A stretch of 35,035 nucleotides of DNA from Thermodesulfobacteriota bacterium (GCA_034189135.1 JAXHVO010000132.1:1-35035); one strand, 5' to 3'; numbered from the stretch's first letter, positions 15,196 to 25,125 are shown. A program made the numbers and translations. Notes: generated by a model not told the origin, from the sequence alone.

Positions 15196-16656
15196 ATGAA
15201 AGACAAAAACAAGAAATTGACCACCAATGCAGGTGCTCCCGTACCTGACAATCAGAATGTGATGACTGCCGGGCATCGCGGCCCGCAGTTGCTTCAAGAT
15301 GTCTGGTTCCTGGAAAAACTCGCCCACTTTGATCGTGAGGTCATCCCTGAAAGACGCATGCATGCCAAAGGATCCGGGGCTTATGGAACCTTCACTGTCA
15401 CTCACGACATCACCCAATACACCAAGGCAAAAATTTTCTCTGAAATCGGAAAGAAGACCGAACTTTTCACACGTTTCTCAACGGTGGCAGGTGAACGTGG
15501 CGCGGCAGACGCGGAGCGTGATATCCGTGGATTTGCCGTAAAATTCTACACCGAAGAGGGCAACTGGGACCTGGTGGGTAATAACACGCCCGTCTTTTTC
15601 CTGCGCGATCCACTCAAATTCCCAGACCTCAACCACGCAGTGAAGCGAGATCCTCGAACTAACCTGCGCAGCGCCCTCAATAACTGGGACTTTTGGACAT
15701 CACTCCCGGAGGCACTGCACCAAGTCACAATAACCATGAGCGACCGCGGTATTCCCTGCTCCTATCGCCACATGCACGGCTTTGGTAGTCATACTTTCAG
15801 CCTCATCAACGCGCAAAAAGATAGGTACTGGGTCAAATTCCATTTCGTCTGTCAACAGGGCATCAAGAACCTTACCGATGCTGAGGCCGAGGCCATCATA
15901 GGCAAGTGCCGGGAAAGCCACCAGCGCGATCTCTATGAAAGCATTGAAAAGAAAGACTTTCCGAAGTGGAAGCTTTTCATCCAGGTCATGCCGGAGAAAG
16001 AAGCGGCTAACTGCCCATACAATCCGTTCGACCTCACAAAGGTATGGCTCAAAAAGGACTACCCGCTAATTGAGGTCGGTATTATGGAGCTGAATCGCAA
16101 CCCTGAAAACTATTTTGCTGAAGTCGAACAGTCCGCCTTCAACCCGGCCAACAACGTACCAGGTATTGGTTTTTCACCCGATAAAATGTTACAGGGCCGC
16201 CTGTTCTCGTACGGTGATGCCCAGCGTTATCGGCTCGGGGTGAACCACCACCTGATTCCGGTCAATGCATCGCGCTGCCCATTCCACAGTTACCACCGTG
16301 ATGGCGCCATGCGAGTTGATGGCAACCATGGCAGCTCTCTCGGCTATGAGCCTAATAGCTACGGTGAATGGGAACAGCAGCCAGAGTTTTCAGAACCACC
16401 TCTCAGTCTGGATGGGGCTGCCGATCATTGGAACCATCGTGAGGACGACGATTACTACTCCCAGCCCGGCTTACTTTTCCGCCTGATGAGCCCTGAACAG
16501 CAAGAAGCTCTCTTTGCCAACACCGGCCGTGCCATGGACGATGCTCCCGATGAGATTAAGATCCGCCATATTGGTAACTGCATGAAAGCCGATCCGGCTT
16601 ATGGAAAGGGCGTGGCCGACGCTTTGGGCATTTCGCTTGATGATATACCCAAATAG
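15196..16656 (+). CDS. katA: Monofunctional haem catalase (small-subunit type)
   Basis: A 486-residue enzyme that dismutates hydrogen peroxide. Catalytic His56 lies in [12 protein letters not shown], the distal Asn129 in [11 protein letters not shown], and the proximal haem ligand Tyr339 in [14 protein letters not shown]. Other family blocks ([36 protein letters not shown]) are intact. Length and lack of a C-terminal flavodoxin-like domain fit small-subunit clade 3 catalases. There is no signal peptide, so it is cytosolic. The ATG at 15196 has AAAGGAG 8 nt upstream; a TTG at 15178 would lie before that site and was rejected. A PerR-like gene and a broken catalase start lie just upstream, indicating peroxide-inducible control. 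The symbol is by family, not by orthology. Confidence 0.95.
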   Translation: MKDKNKKLTTNAGAPVPDNQNVMTAGHRGPQLLQDVWFLEKLAHFDREVIPERRMHAKGSGAYGTFTVTHDITQYTKAKIFSEIGKKTELFTRFSTVAGERGAADAERDIRGFAVKFYTEEGNWDLVGNNTPVFFLRDPLKFPDLNHAVKRDPRTNLRSALNNWDFWTSLPEALHQVTITMSDRGIPCSYRHMHGFGSHTFSLINAQKDRYWVKFHFVCQQGIKNLTDAEAEAIIGKCRESHQRDLYESIEKKDFPKWKLFIQVMPEKEAANCPYNPFDLTKVWLKKDYPLIEVGIMELNRNPENYFAEVEQSAFNPANNVPGIGFSPDKMLQGRLFSYGDAQRYRLGVNHHLIPVNASRCPFHSYHRDGAMRVDGNHGSSLGYEPNSYGEWEQQPEFSEPPLSLDGAADHWNHREDDDYYSQPGLLFRLMSPEQQEALFANTGRAMDDAPDEIKIRHIGNCMKADPAYGKGVADALGISLDDIPK

Positions 16657-16667
16657 TAATTGAGGCG

Positions 16668-16805
16668 TTGAACCTTAAAGTCAATGGTGTGGATTGTTTG
16701 GCCTGGATGAGCCCGGAAGAAAGGGCCGTGCAGCAAGAAAATAATGCAATGACTATTGCCATGCCTGGCTTCCATGAAAATAGCATGGCTGACATTAATC
16801 AGTAA
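16668..16805 (+). CDS. Possible small ORF or gene remnant after catalase
   Basis: A 45-codon frame starting at TTG (or later at GTG/ATG codons) and ending with TAA at 16803. It encodes a peptide with balanced composition (LNLKVNGVDCLAWMSPEERA at its start). Codon use looks protein-like and the reading frame extends slightly upstream of the TTG. No good ribosome binding site is seen and I do not recognise the sequence; it may be the tail of a lost gene. The remaining gap to 17196 holds a hairpin at 16902 and the mscS promoter. Confidence 0.25.
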   Translation: MNLKVNGVDCLAWMSPEERAVQQENNAMTIAMPGFHENSMADINQ

Positions 16806-16901
16806 AAGCCTTTCCTTTGATCAAAGTCGTTTCTTTCACAGCGAAAGTCTTTATTCAAAGGCTACATAATAGATTAAATAAAATTTTCTATATTCTGATG
16901 G

Positions 16902-16937
16902 TGAGACCTTTGAAAATAGTAACTTTCAAAGGTCTCA
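16902..16937. repeat. Perfect 14-bp inverted repeat in catalase-mscS gap
   Basis: TGAGACCTTTGAAA (16902-16915) and its exact reverse complement (16924-16937) surround an 8-nt loop. No T-run follows on either strand, so it is not a typical intrinsic terminator. It could be a transcript-end stabilising hairpin or a protein-binding site. Confidence 0.55.
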
Positions 16938-17121
16938 TACCGTTACTCACCCAAAAGCCTTATGCAGTCTTTGTTTTTTTCCTCAACCGCTTCCCACAGC
17001 TTCTTGACCTTTATCCATTTGGTAAGGTTCGCTTCCTAAAAGTGGCTTGTTAGCCTTTCTTATATTTGATTGCCCATATTCCGGGATGCCAATTATAATT
17101 CAAGTTCCCCATTAAACTTCA

Positions 17122-17149
17122 TTGACATACAATTTGTATGGTTTAGTAT
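17122..17149 (+). promoter_or_regulatory. Candidate promoter of mscS
   Basis: TTGACA (17122-17127) followed after 16 nt by TAGTAT (17144-17149); an overlapping TATAAA at 17147 is an alternative -10 with longer spacing. It lies 48 bp before the mscS start. Confidence 0.45.
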
Positions 17150-17196
17150 AAAGAAACTTTAACAGTTAAACGACATAAAGTTAAAAGGAGGAGCAA

Positions 17197-18009
17197 ATGG
17201 ACAACATTGTAAATCAACTCATATCTTTTATAACCACCTATGGAATAAAGGTGATCGGTGCAATTATCATTCTGATTGCCGGACGTATTGCTGCCGGAAT
17301 TGGACAAAAGGCGGTAACAAAGGTGCTGGAGAAATCCAAAACAGATTCTGCAGTGGTCTCGTTCGTTGGGAGCATGATCTATTTCCTTATTTTAACCTTT
17401 GCAGTGCTTGCCGCGTTAGCAAAATTCGGCATCCAGACTGCATCCTTTGTGGCGATTCTTGGTGCGGCAGGTTTTGCCATTGGATTTGCCCTGCAGGGAT
17501 CGCTGGCTAATTTTGCTGCAGGCGTCCTTATTTTAGTACTGCGCCCTTTTAAAGTGGGAGATTACATTGATGGTGCAGGAGTGGCCGGCACGGTTAAAGA
17601 TATTCAGCTCTTTACCACTGTTTTGGCTACTCCGGATAATATTAAAATTATGGTACCCAACGGCAAACTCTTCGGGGACACCATCAAAAACGTTTCCGCC
17701 TTTGACACCAGAAGGGTAGACATGGTAATCGGTATTGGGTATACCTCGGACATTCAAAAAGCCTATGATTTGCTGATGGATCTGATGAATGAAGATACCC
17801 GTGTACTTTCCGACCCCCCTGTCACTGTTGCGGTTTCAGAGCTGGCCGATTCGAGTGTTAATTTTGTCGTACGTCCCTGGGTAAAAAAAGAAGAGTACTG
17901 GGGTGTTAAATTTGATCTGACACGCAGGATTAAAGAATCCTTTGATGAAAACGGAATTGAGATTCCTTTTCCCCAGCAGGTGGTACATATGATGACAGAA
18001 ACTGTGTAA
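17197..18009 (+). CDS. mscS: Small-conductance mechanosensitive channel, MscS family
   Basis: A 270-residue inner-membrane channel that opens under membrane tension to release solutes. It has three transmembrane helices: about 14-36, 52-78 and the pore-lining TM3 with GAAGFAIGFALQGSLANFAA (about 92-111). The MscS beta domain follows (VGDYIDGAGVAGTVKDIQLF, ATPDNIKIMVPNGKL) and then the alpha/beta domain ending in GIEIPFPQ. Length is that of classical MscS. AAAGGAGG lies 7 nt before the ATG. It stands alone, downstream of the catalase region and upstream of a sensory cassette. Confidence 0.95.
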   Translation: MDNIVNQLISFITTYGIKVIGAIIILIAGRIAAGIGQKAVTKVLEKSKTDSAVVSFVGSMIYFLILTFAVLAALAKFGIQTASFVAILGAAGFAIGFALQGSLANFAAGVLILVLRPFKVGDYIDGAGVAGTVKDIQLFTTVLATPDNIKIMVPNGKLFGDTIKNVSAFDTRRVDMVIGIGYTSDIQKAYDLLMDLMNEDTRVLSDPPVTVAVSELADSSVNFVVRPWVKKEEYWGVKFDLTRRIKESFDENGIEIPFPQQVVHMMTETV

Positions 18010-18141
18010 TAATAAGAAAAACCGTAGCGAAAGTCGATTAGAGTTACTTCTTTTGTTTGAATATTTCAGGCGTCTGAAGAATAGGTTCAACATTCATTAT
18101 AAATCTTTTCGCATTAAGCTGATTTTAAGGAGGGATATTCA

Positions 18142-19290
18142 ATGGGTAGATATTTCAAAGGAATGTTCCTGAATAAGCTGTCACTTGGATGCCTTTTGTT
18201 TTTTTTAATCGCTCCCTGTGCTTCGAAAGCATCCCAACCGATTAAGCTGGCGGTTATTATGTCCCAAACCGGCATAGCCATTGACCAAAACCAGCCAGCA
18301 ATCAGAGGTGCACGGTTGGCCATTGATGAAATCAACGACCGGGGAGGCGTTATCGGCCACCCGGTGGAAATGATTTTAATAGACAACCAGAGTTCACCGC
18401 TTCGATCAAAAGTAGCCGCACAGGAAGCTGTAAAACGCAATGTCACGGCAGTAATCGGTGCGATATGGAGCTCCCACTCACTGGCCATGGCCGATGTTTT
18501 GCAAAAAGCAAAAATACCGATGATCACGCCGGCTTCCACTAAACCGGAAGTCACCCGGAAAGCCGATTATATCTTTCGCGCCTGTTTTATTGATTCCTTC
18601 CAGGGAAAGGTCATGGCAAAATTCGCCTATGCGGACCTGGAAGCCCGTGCCTGCGTTGTAATGGGAAACCTTAATGAAGAATATAGCCTGACATTGATGA
18701 AATACTTCGAAACTTTTTTTAAACATATGGGCGGAAAGGTTCTTTACCATGCAACCTATAAAGGAAAGGCCGTTGATTTTAAAGACATTTTAAGAAAGGC
18801 AAAAAGATTCCACCCGGATGTTTTCTTTATTCCGGGCTACGCCAGAGATTCCGGATTGCTGATCAGACAGGCAGTCAAAATGGGTATCAAGACGACCTTT
18901 TTGGGTTGTGATGGATGGGATGGCCCCATATATAAGTATGCAGGGCACACCATAAATGAGAGCTATTTTTCAAACCATTGGCATCCTGAGGCTCGATTTG
19001 CCAACAGCCGACATTTTTTAAAGCTCTATCAGGACAAGTATGGCATTAAAGATGTCATGGTAACTGCCCCATTGACTTATGATGCGGTTATGCTTTTAGC
19101 CGATGCAATCGGTCGTGCCGACTGTTTGGAAAGAGAAAAAATTCGAAATGCACTGGCCGAAACAAAAAACTTTCAAGGATCCACCGGTACCATCACCTTT
19201 GACCAAAACGGAGATCCAAAGAATAAGGAGGCCAGCATTATCAAATGTGAAAAGGGAAAGTTTGTTTTTGTGAAACCGGTGAAACCGTAA
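18142..19290 (+). CDS. Periplasmic ligand-binding protein, LIV-BP type (first paralogue)
   Basis: A 382-residue exported protein of the type I periplasmic binding fold (Peripla_BP_6, branched-chain amino acid type). A signal peptide covers about residues 1-31 with probable cleavage after ASKA. The fold signatures are IKLAVIMSQTG at the mature N-terminus, GARLAIDEINDRGGVIG, VTAVIGAIWSSHSLAMADVL and GTITFDQNGDP near the end. AAGGAGGG precedes the ATG. The next gene is a paralogue in the same direction, followed by a hybrid kinase, and no ABC permease or ATPase genes are nearby. It may therefore present a ligand to the kinase and not act in import. The ligand is unknown. Confidence 0.88.
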   Translation: MGRYFKGMFLNKLSLGCLLFFLIAPCASKASQPIKLAVIMSQTGIAIDQNQPAIRGARLAIDEINDRGGVIGHPVEMILIDNQSSPLRSKVAAQEAVKRNVTAVIGAIWSSHSLAMADVLQKAKIPMITPASTKPEVTRKADYIFRACFIDSFQGKVMAKFAYADLEARACVVMGNLNEEYSLTLMKYFETFFKHMGGKVLYHATYKGKAVDFKDILRKAKRFHPDVFFIPGYARDSGLLIRQAVKMGIKTTFLGCDGWDGPIYKYAGHTINESYFSNHWHPEARFANSRHFLKLYQDKYGIKDVMVTAPLTYDAVMLLADAIGRADCLEREKIRNALAETKNFQGSTGTITFDQNGDPKNKEASIIKCEKGKFVFVKPVKP

Positions 19291-19361
19291 GCTTTATTTA
19301 AAAACAGTTCGTTGGGCAAAATTTTGAGACCAATTACTCCTTTTTCGACTCTTTTTTATAA

Positions 19362-20507
19362 ATGAAAACACAAACATTTTTAAAGTTAACATATATACTC
19401 ACCCTTATTTTTTCTATATTGCCTATGGCTCAGGTACAGGCGGAAGAAAAAATCAAGCTGGCATCGATCTATGCATTTAGTGGCGTGGCAGCTCAGACAA
19501 ACACGCATTCAATAAGAGGCGTGCGACATGGTGTTCAGGAAGTAAACCGCAGCGGCGGGGTGTTAGGGAAAAAAATAGAGTTGATTGAGCTTGATAACAA
19601 AAGCACACCGATCGGTTCAAAAGTGGCGGCAGACATGGCTGTACAGGCCAATGTTTCAGCGATTATTGGGGCAGTCTATAGCTCACACACCCTGGCTATT
19701 GCAAAGGTTGCCCAGGCCAATCATATTCCCATGATTACCAGTGCCTCAACCCACACAAAGATAACCCCCATTGGAGAGTATATTTTTCGGGTCTGTTATA
19801 GTGATCTATTCCAGGGAGAGGTGATGGCGGCGTTTTGTACAAAAGAGTTAAAGGTATCAACGGTGGTGATATTCGTTGACCTAACGAGCGACTACAGCAT
19901 GGAGCTGTCCAATGAGTTCCAGCGTAATTTTCAGAAAAGGGGCGGAAAAATCCTAGCCCGGATCAACTATAAGCAAAACCAGAAAAGTTTCCGTCCTATG
20001 GTTCTGCAGGCAAAGAAAATAAACCCCGATGCCCTTTTTATCCCCGGTTATTTTGAAAGCGCCCTTATCATAAAAGATGCCATAGATGCCGGTATCAAGG
20101 CTATCCCATTAGGCGGAGATGGATGGGGAAGTACTGCTTTTTTTAATAAAGGTGGTGCAGCACTCAAAAGAGGATATTACTGCACCCATTGGGCGGAAGA
20201 GGTGGGAAATCACTTTTCCCGGCGGTATATTAAAAAATATAAAAAAGATGCGCCCATCCATGCCTCGGAGGTTCTTGCCTATGATGCGGTTTTACTTTTA
20301 GCAGAGGCAATTCAGCGGGTAGGCTCGACTGATCGAAGAAAAACTCGCGCTGCCCTGGCAAAAACCAAAGGGTTTAAAGGCGTCACCGGCACAATCACCT
20401 TCAACGGTAACCGGGACCCGATAAAGAATGCCGTGATCATGAAGATAACAGACGGCCGAAAATATTTTTTTAAAAGCTATACCCCTGTAAAAAATAATTG
20501 TAAATAA
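19362..20507 (+). CDS. Periplasmic ligand-binding protein, LIV-BP type (second paralogue)
   Basis: A 381-residue paralogue of the preceding protein, colinear over its whole length: IKLASIYAFSG, GVLGKKIELIELDNKSTPIG, VSAIIGAVYSSHTLAIAKVA, PGYFESALIIKDAIDAGIKA and GTITFNGNRDP. The signal peptide covers about residues 1-27 with likely cleavage after VQA. Both paralogues conserve a GCDGWDG/GGDGWGS motif in the hinge region. The intergenic space is 71 bp; no strong ribosome binding site is seen, so translation may be weak. The divergence between the pair suggests two different ligands, or a heteromeric input to the kinase downstream. Confidence 0.87.
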   Translation: MKTQTFLKLTYILTLIFSILPMAQVQAEEKIKLASIYAFSGVAAQTNTHSIRGVRHGVQEVNRSGGVLGKKIELIELDNKSTPIGSKVAADMAVQANVSAIIGAVYSSHTLAIAKVAQANHIPMITSASTHTKITPIGEYIFRVCYSDLFQGEVMAAFCTKELKVSTVVIFVDLTSDYSMELSNEFQRNFQKRGGKILARINYKQNQKSFRPMVLQAKKINPDALFIPGYFESALIIKDAIDAGIKAIPLGGDGWGSTAFFNKGGAALKRGYYCTHWAEEVGNHFSRRYIKKYKKDAPIHASEVLAYDAVLLLAEAIQRVGSTDRRKTRAALAKTKGFKGVTGTITFNGNRDPIKNAVIMKITDGRKYFFKSYTPVKNNCK

Positions 20508-20558
20508 AGCCGGTTTCAAATCGTCTTGCTTTGCCCGACCATCTATGGATAAATTCTT

Positions 20559-22637
20559 ATGAAATTTCATAGTTTCCGATTTAAAATAAATACAGCCATA
20601 CTTCTTACCTGTATTGTTATCGCATTATTTTTCAGCGCCATTTTTTACCCCTTTGAGGTCAATCGTCGCCAATCCCGTTTGGAAAGAATTCAACTCCTGT
20701 TAAACACCATTTTTGAACAGAAAAAAGAGGAGCTTGCCAACGAAATTTTCGCTGATCAAAAGGATGCCCTTGCCCGTTCCCTTAAAGACGTTCAAAGCCT
20801 GAAGGATATTAGCGAGGTAAGTATCTACGGAATTGACGGCCGACTTGTACTTTCTACCAACGATAAACTCACTGCCCCCCTTTCCCCTTCAGAAAAAAAG
20901 GCCCTCAAGCAAGCCCCCTTAGTAAATATAATAAACAAAACAGACCTTTCCTTTGTCGAATATTCCTCAATGATTGAGATTATTGGAGAGCGAGTGGGGT
21001 ATTTTAAGATACACTTCGACCTGTCAGAAATGGAAAAGGAATCATTTTCCTACATCCTCTTTTTTTCACTGCTTATGTTTTCTATTTTGCTCATCACCGC
21101 CTTCCTGCTCAACCTTCTGCTCTCACGCTCTTTGATTCAGCCGGCGAGCAAGCTGCGGGATGGCATCAGGAAGGTAAAGCTTGGCCAATTTGGAGAGCAG
21201 GTCAATATCTCTTCTATGGATGAGATCGGAGAGATTGCCGATGACTTCAATGAAATGTCCACCAAACTTAAAGAACAACATGCAGAACTGATCAGCGCCA
21301 TCGAGGAAAAGGATTCTTATGCCTATAAGATAAAAAAAACCAATGAGAAACTTGAAGATCTGAATAACAGACTGGAAGATATGGTGGTCGAGCGCACGAA
21401 TGCGTTAAGAACAAGCTATGAAAAACTCAAACTGGAAATTCAAGAACGACAACGTACGGATAAGGAAAACAGAGATCTGGAAGAAAGGCTCGCCCGTTCT
21501 CAGAAAATGGAGGCACTGGGGCTTCTTGCCGGAGGTGTGGCCCATGACTTAAACAATGTGCTGTCAGGCATCGTCAGCTACCCAGACCTGATTTTAATGG
21601 ACCTCGATGAACAAAGCCCGTTGAAGCAATCGATTGCCACCATTAAAGATTCCGGACAGAAAGCTGCTGCTATTGTTCAGGATTTGTTAACATTGGCCAG
21701 GAGGGGGGTCACCAATACTGAGGTGCTAAATTTTAATGATGATATTATACATGAGTACTTAAGATCCCCTGAACATGAAAAGCTTAAAACCTACTACCCG
21801 CATATTCACATAGACACCCATCTCGAACCGGATCTAATGAATATTAAAGGATCACCGGTTCATCTTAGAAAAACGCTGATGAACCTGGTGTCCAATGCGG
21901 CCGAAGCCCAGCCGAGTGGGGGGAAAGTGGCCATTTATACAAGGAATCAGTATGTTGACAGACCGATAAGGGGATACGACCATGTCCAGGAAGGGGATTA
22001 TATTGTGCTGAAAATCGAAGATAACGGCGGCGGAATCGCCCCGGATGATCTCAACAAAATATTCGAGCCCTTTTATACCAAAAAAATTATGGGTAGAAGT
22101 GGCACCGGTCTGGGTATGGCCGTTGTATGGGGTACGGTACAGGATCATCATGGGTATATCCATGTTGAGAGCTCTGAAGGAAAAGGAACCACCATTGAAC
22201 TCTATTTTCCCATTACAAGGGAAGGGATTAAAAAAGAGGACGCCCTGGTGCCCATTGAAGACTATAAGGGCAACGGAGAATTAATCCTGGTGGTGGATGA
22301 TGTAAAAGAGCAGCGGGAAATTGCCACCCACATTCTGACAAAATTGGGTTATTCGGTGACATGCGTTTCAAGCGGTATGGAGGCCATCGAATATATTAAG
22401 CAAAACATCGTTGACATGCTGGTGCTGGACATGATTATGGACCCCGGCATTGACGGACTGGATACCTATAAAGAAATAATAAAAATATCCTCCGGGCAAA
22501 AGGCCATTATTGCCAGCGGATTTGCTGAAAATGAACGCGTCAGGGAAGCCCAGCGGTTAGGGGCGGGTCAATATATAAAAAAACCATATACCCTGGAAAA
22601 GATAGGTCTTGCCATCAAACGTGAACTTTCAAGATAG
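20559..22637 (+). CDS. Hybrid sensor histidine kinase with receiver domain
   Basis: A 692-residue membrane sensor. Transmembrane helix 1 is about 11-30, the periplasmic sensor domain about 31-163, helix 2 about 165-188, HAMP about 190-245 and a coiled coil about 245-315. The dimerisation domain has the phospho-acceptor H329 in LLAGGVAHDLNNVLSGI. The ATPase domain shows the N box NLVSNAAEA, DNGGGIAPDDLNKIFEPF and GRSGTGLGMAVV. A receiver domain (about 573-692) has acidic residues in VVDDVKE, the phospho-acceptor region LVLDMIMDPGIDG and the lysine in KKPY. No separate output regulator is adjacent, so phosphotransfer to a distant partner is likely. It lies 51 bp after two binding-protein genes, which may supply its signal. 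Confidence 0.93.
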   Translation: MKFHSFRFKINTAILLTCIVIALFFSAIFYPFEVNRRQSRLERIQLLLNTIFEQKKEELANEIFADQKDALARSLKDVQSLKDISEVSIYGIDGRLVLSTNDKLTAPLSPSEKKALKQAPLVNIINKTDLSFVEYSSMIEIIGERVGYFKIHFDLSEMEKESFSYILFFSLLMFSILLITAFLLNLLLSRSLIQPASKLRDGIRKVKLGQFGEQVNISSMDEIGEIADDFNEMSTKLKEQHAELISAIEEKDSYAYKIKKTNEKLEDLNNRLEDMVVERTNALRTSYEKLKLEIQERQRTDKENRDLEERLARSQKMEALGLLAGGVAHDLNNVLSGIVSYPDLILMDLDEQSPLKQSIATIKDSGQKAAAIVQDLLTLARRGVTNTEVLNFNDDIIHEYLRSPEHEKLKTYYPHIHIDTHLEPDLMNIKGSPVHLRKTLMNLVSNAAEAQPSGGKVAIYTRNQYVDRPIRGYDHVQEGDYIVLKIEDNGGGIAPDDLNKIFEPFYTKKIMGRSGTGLGMAVVWGTVQDHHGYIHVESSEGKGTTIELYFPITREGIKKEDALVPIEDYKGNGELILVVDDVKEQREIATHILTKLGYSVTCVSSGMEAIEYIKQNIVDMLVLDMIMDPGIDGLDTYKEIIKISSGQKAIIASGFAENERVREAQRLGAGQYIKKPYTLEKIGLAIKRELSR

Positions 22638-22755
22638 CTTTTTCTTCATTAGAGAGTCCTTGTTCAATATTCCAATAATGGCCTCTTCATATGATAAATG
22701 AGTTATTTTCTGTTGCAGCGATGCCAAGCAGCATATTCTATCTTTTTCCCAGCCA

Positions 22756-23619
22756 TCAATATTGCCTGCGACGGGAAAAGCCTTTGCCGATGACGTTAAA
22801 GGTGTTTTCAGTGATAAAGAAGGCGCCCGAATCGATGTTAAAGACCGCTTCTTCCAGACGTTTGAGCTGATAATTGTTTACCACCGTCATAATCACCTTT
22901 TTTCGCCGGCCGGTATAGGCACCGCGTCCGAATAAATAGGTGCTCCCCCGGCTCAGTTTTTCAAAGATTGCTTCGGCAATTGAATCGGGCCGGTCGGAAA
23001 TAATGATCACCATTTTGCGCTGGTTGAACATACTGAGGAAGTAATCCGTTACCTGGGAGACAATAAAAGAAAGTATTAGTGAAAAAAGAATAATATCAAT
23101 ATCCAGAAAACCGAAACTGAGACTAAACAGAGCCAGATTAAAATAGAAGTAGAACCTACCGATTCGGATATTGAATTTCTGGTTGAGAATAATTGCAATA
23201 ATATCTGTTCCCCCTGCTGACCCAAAAGAATGAAGGTAAGTCCCGGCACCGGCACCAATGAGAGTACCGGCAGCAAGGGCTGCGAGCAATTTGTCGTGGA
23301 TGGGGATTGCAAACGGTATCAGATCGATGGCCACGGCCAACACCACCGCACCAAACAGGCTGTAAAAAAAGAATCGCCTGCTGAGAAAAATCCAGCCGGC
23401 GATAAACAACGGTATGTTCAGTACAAAATACCAGATCCCGGGTGATAAACCTCCAAAAACATAGTAAATCAGCAGACTCAGCCCTGAAAACCCTCCGGTA
23501 ATAAAGCCATGGGGAATGGCGATGGCTTTGATGCCGATGGCCAAAACAACCGCACCGGTTGTGAGAAGAATTAGATTCCGGGCCACCGAAAAGAATACTT
23601 CCCTTTTTTTTGCAGACAT
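22756..23619 (-). CDS. YitT-family (DUF161/DUF2179) membrane protein
   Basis: A 287-residue inner-membrane protein with about five to six transmembrane helices in the first 190 residues (ILLTTGAVVLAIGIKAIAIP; GFSGLSLLIYYVFGGLSPG) and a soluble C-terminal DUF2179 domain starting near residue 200 (MVIIISDRPDSIAEAIFEKL; KVIMTVVNNYQLKRLEEAVF). The family is widespread with no settled function. The ATG is 3 bp after the stop of the upstream oxidoreductase, so it is the last gene of the minus-strand operon. Whether it serves the biosynthetic pathway or is a passenger cannot be told. Confidence 0.88.
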   Translation of the reverse strand: MSAKKREVFFSVARNLILLTTGAVVLAIGIKAIAIPHGFITGGFSGLSLLIYYVFGGLSPGIWYFVLNIPLFIAGWIFLSRRFFFYSLFGAVVLAVAIDLIPFAIPIHDKLLAALAAGTLIGAGAGTYLHSFGSAGGTDIIAIILNQKFNIRIGRFYFYFNLALFSLSFGFLDIDIILFSLILSFIVSQVTDYFLSMFNQRKMVIIISDRPDSIAEAIFEKLSRGSTYLFGRGAYTGRRKKVIMTVVNNYQLKRLEEAVFNIDSGAFFITENTFNVIGKGFSRRRQY

Positions 23620-23622
23620 TTT

Positions 23623-25125
23623 TTAACCCACCACTACTTTTTTATTAAATTGTTCAGTACCGATAATCGTCTTAACTGTTCTGAAAGACCCCATTATGGT
23701 CCCGATGATTCCCGGTGCCACCACATTCTGACCTGCAATAAATAAGCCCTTTACTGAGGTACGATTCAGCAGGGCGGTCGCAAGCAGTTGCCGGGAAGAA
23801 CGAAGAACGCCATATGCGCTTCCTTCGGGACTGTTTACCCAGTCCCGCAGAGTCAGGGGTGTATAAACATCAATTATCTTCAGACCGTTAAAAGACCCTA
23901 ATATTTCCTGTGCCTCATTTACCAGCCGAATGGCGTGTTTATTTTTTTCCTTGAGATAATCCGTGCCGCGGTGCCCTGTGATGCTGTCTTCCCATTTGTT
24001 CCACAGTTCAGATTTACCTGATGTCAGACCTGATGTCAGGATAGATAAAAGATTTTTTTGCTTTTTTTCGCTGTTTCGAATCTGATAAAATTTTATATCA
24101 GGAATATTCCCGTATCTATCCGTATCTACTTTAAAGATATTATACGGTATTTCTTCATGATAAGCGGCATCCAGCTCGGCATGAACACAAAAAATTCCGA
24201 ATGTATTTCTTAATTTTGAAATCCTTTTTCGGTATGAAGGTTTTACCGCTCCATCCGGCAATAGATCGAGAACAACTTGCGGATGAACTGCCCCGATAAC
24301 AAGGGGCGCCTCCAATACCCGGCCGGATTTCAGGCCAACCCCTTTTACCACACGCGATTTAACCAGAATTTCTTTTACTCTGTTGCTTTGAATAATGCTG
24401 CCTCCCAGAGATTCCAAACGCTGGGCAAAAACATTCGCCATATGCGAACCGCTGCATTTCAATCTCCAGGACGAGGATAAATAGGACACCAGCGCCATGT
24501 TATGATAAAAGGCCGGGCATTCTTCCGGTTGAACGCCTATCCAGCATGACGGAACACCCAGAACACTTTTTAATCCCGGTGAACAATTTAATTGGGCTAA
24601 AATGTCTCCCAACGGTTTGTACTGGTCGAGAGATAATAAATCATTCTCGGTTGAATACAGGAGATCGAGTGAATGCAATTTTTCGCTGGCCTGTCGTATC
24701 GGTTTCATTATGACTGAAATCTGTTTTTGTTCCTCAGGAAACATGCATTTTAAATTATGTTCGTATGCATCACACCCTTCGGGAAAATCGAAAATTCCTG
24801 ATTTGATAAAACCGGTATCAAAAAGATATCTGTCAATGATACCGTTTAGCCCCATTCTTTCCACTGGAATTTTCGAGGTCACCTCAAAATAATCAAAAAA
24901 TTTTCTCAGAACCTGTCCTTTGGCGAGAGATCCCAAGTAATGAACCCCGGTGGCGCATTCAATCCCGTTACGTGTATAGCTTCGTGTGAGTCCACCGGGA
25001 TGACTGTTTTTTTCTATCACTGTGACATCATAACCAAGTTTGACCAAGATAATAGCGGTAGTCAGTCCGCCGATACCCGACCCGATGATCAAAACTTTAT
25101 TTACCGAAGACGAATTTGGTTTCAT
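23623..25125 (-). CDS. FAD-dependent phytoene desaturase / carotenoid isomerase-like oxidoreductase
   Basis: A 500-residue flavoprotein of the CrtI/CrtISO/retinol saturase group. The N-terminal dinucleotide-binding motif is VLIIGSGIGGLTTAIILVKL with VIEKNSHPGGL (about 11-46), followed by a GVHYLG segment. The C-terminal FAD motif GLFIAGQNVVAPGIIGTIMG lies near residue 465. Members of this group act on conjugated polyenes. There are no carotenoid genes such as crtB here, so with ketosynthase, ACP and acyltransferases next to it a role on a polyketide-type polyene or fatty acyl chain is more likely. AAGGA precedes the ATG by 5 nt. Confidence 0.85.
   Translation of the reverse strand: MKPNSSSVNKVLIIGSGIGGLTTAIILVKLGYDVTVIEKNSHPGGLTRSYTRNGIECATGVHYLGSLAKGQVLRKFFDYFEVTSKIPVERMGLNGIIDRYLFDTGFIKSGIFDFPEGCDAYEHNLKCMFPEEQKQISVIMKPIRQASEKLHSLDLLYSTENDLLSLDQYKPLGDILAQLNCSPGLKSVLGVPSCWIGVQPEECPAFYHNMALVSYLSSSWRLKCSGSHMANVFAQRLESLGGSIIQSNRVKEILVKSRVVKGVGLKSGRVLEAPLVIGAVHPQVVLDLLPDGAVKPSYRKRISKLRNTFGIFCVHAELDAAYHEEIPYNIFKVDTDRYGNIPDIKFYQIRNSEKKQKNLLSILTSGLTSGKSELWNKWEDSITGHRGTDYLKEKNKHAIRLVNEAQEILGSFNGLKIIDVYTPLTLRDWVNSPEGSAYGVLRSSRQLLATALLNRTSVKGLFIAGQNVVAPGIIGTIMGSFRTVKTIIGTEQFNKKVVVG

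Noticed and set aside
16902-16937. Intrinsic terminator of the catalase gene
   Set aside because: The stem is perfect but no U-tract follows on either strand, so it is listed only as an inverted repeat.
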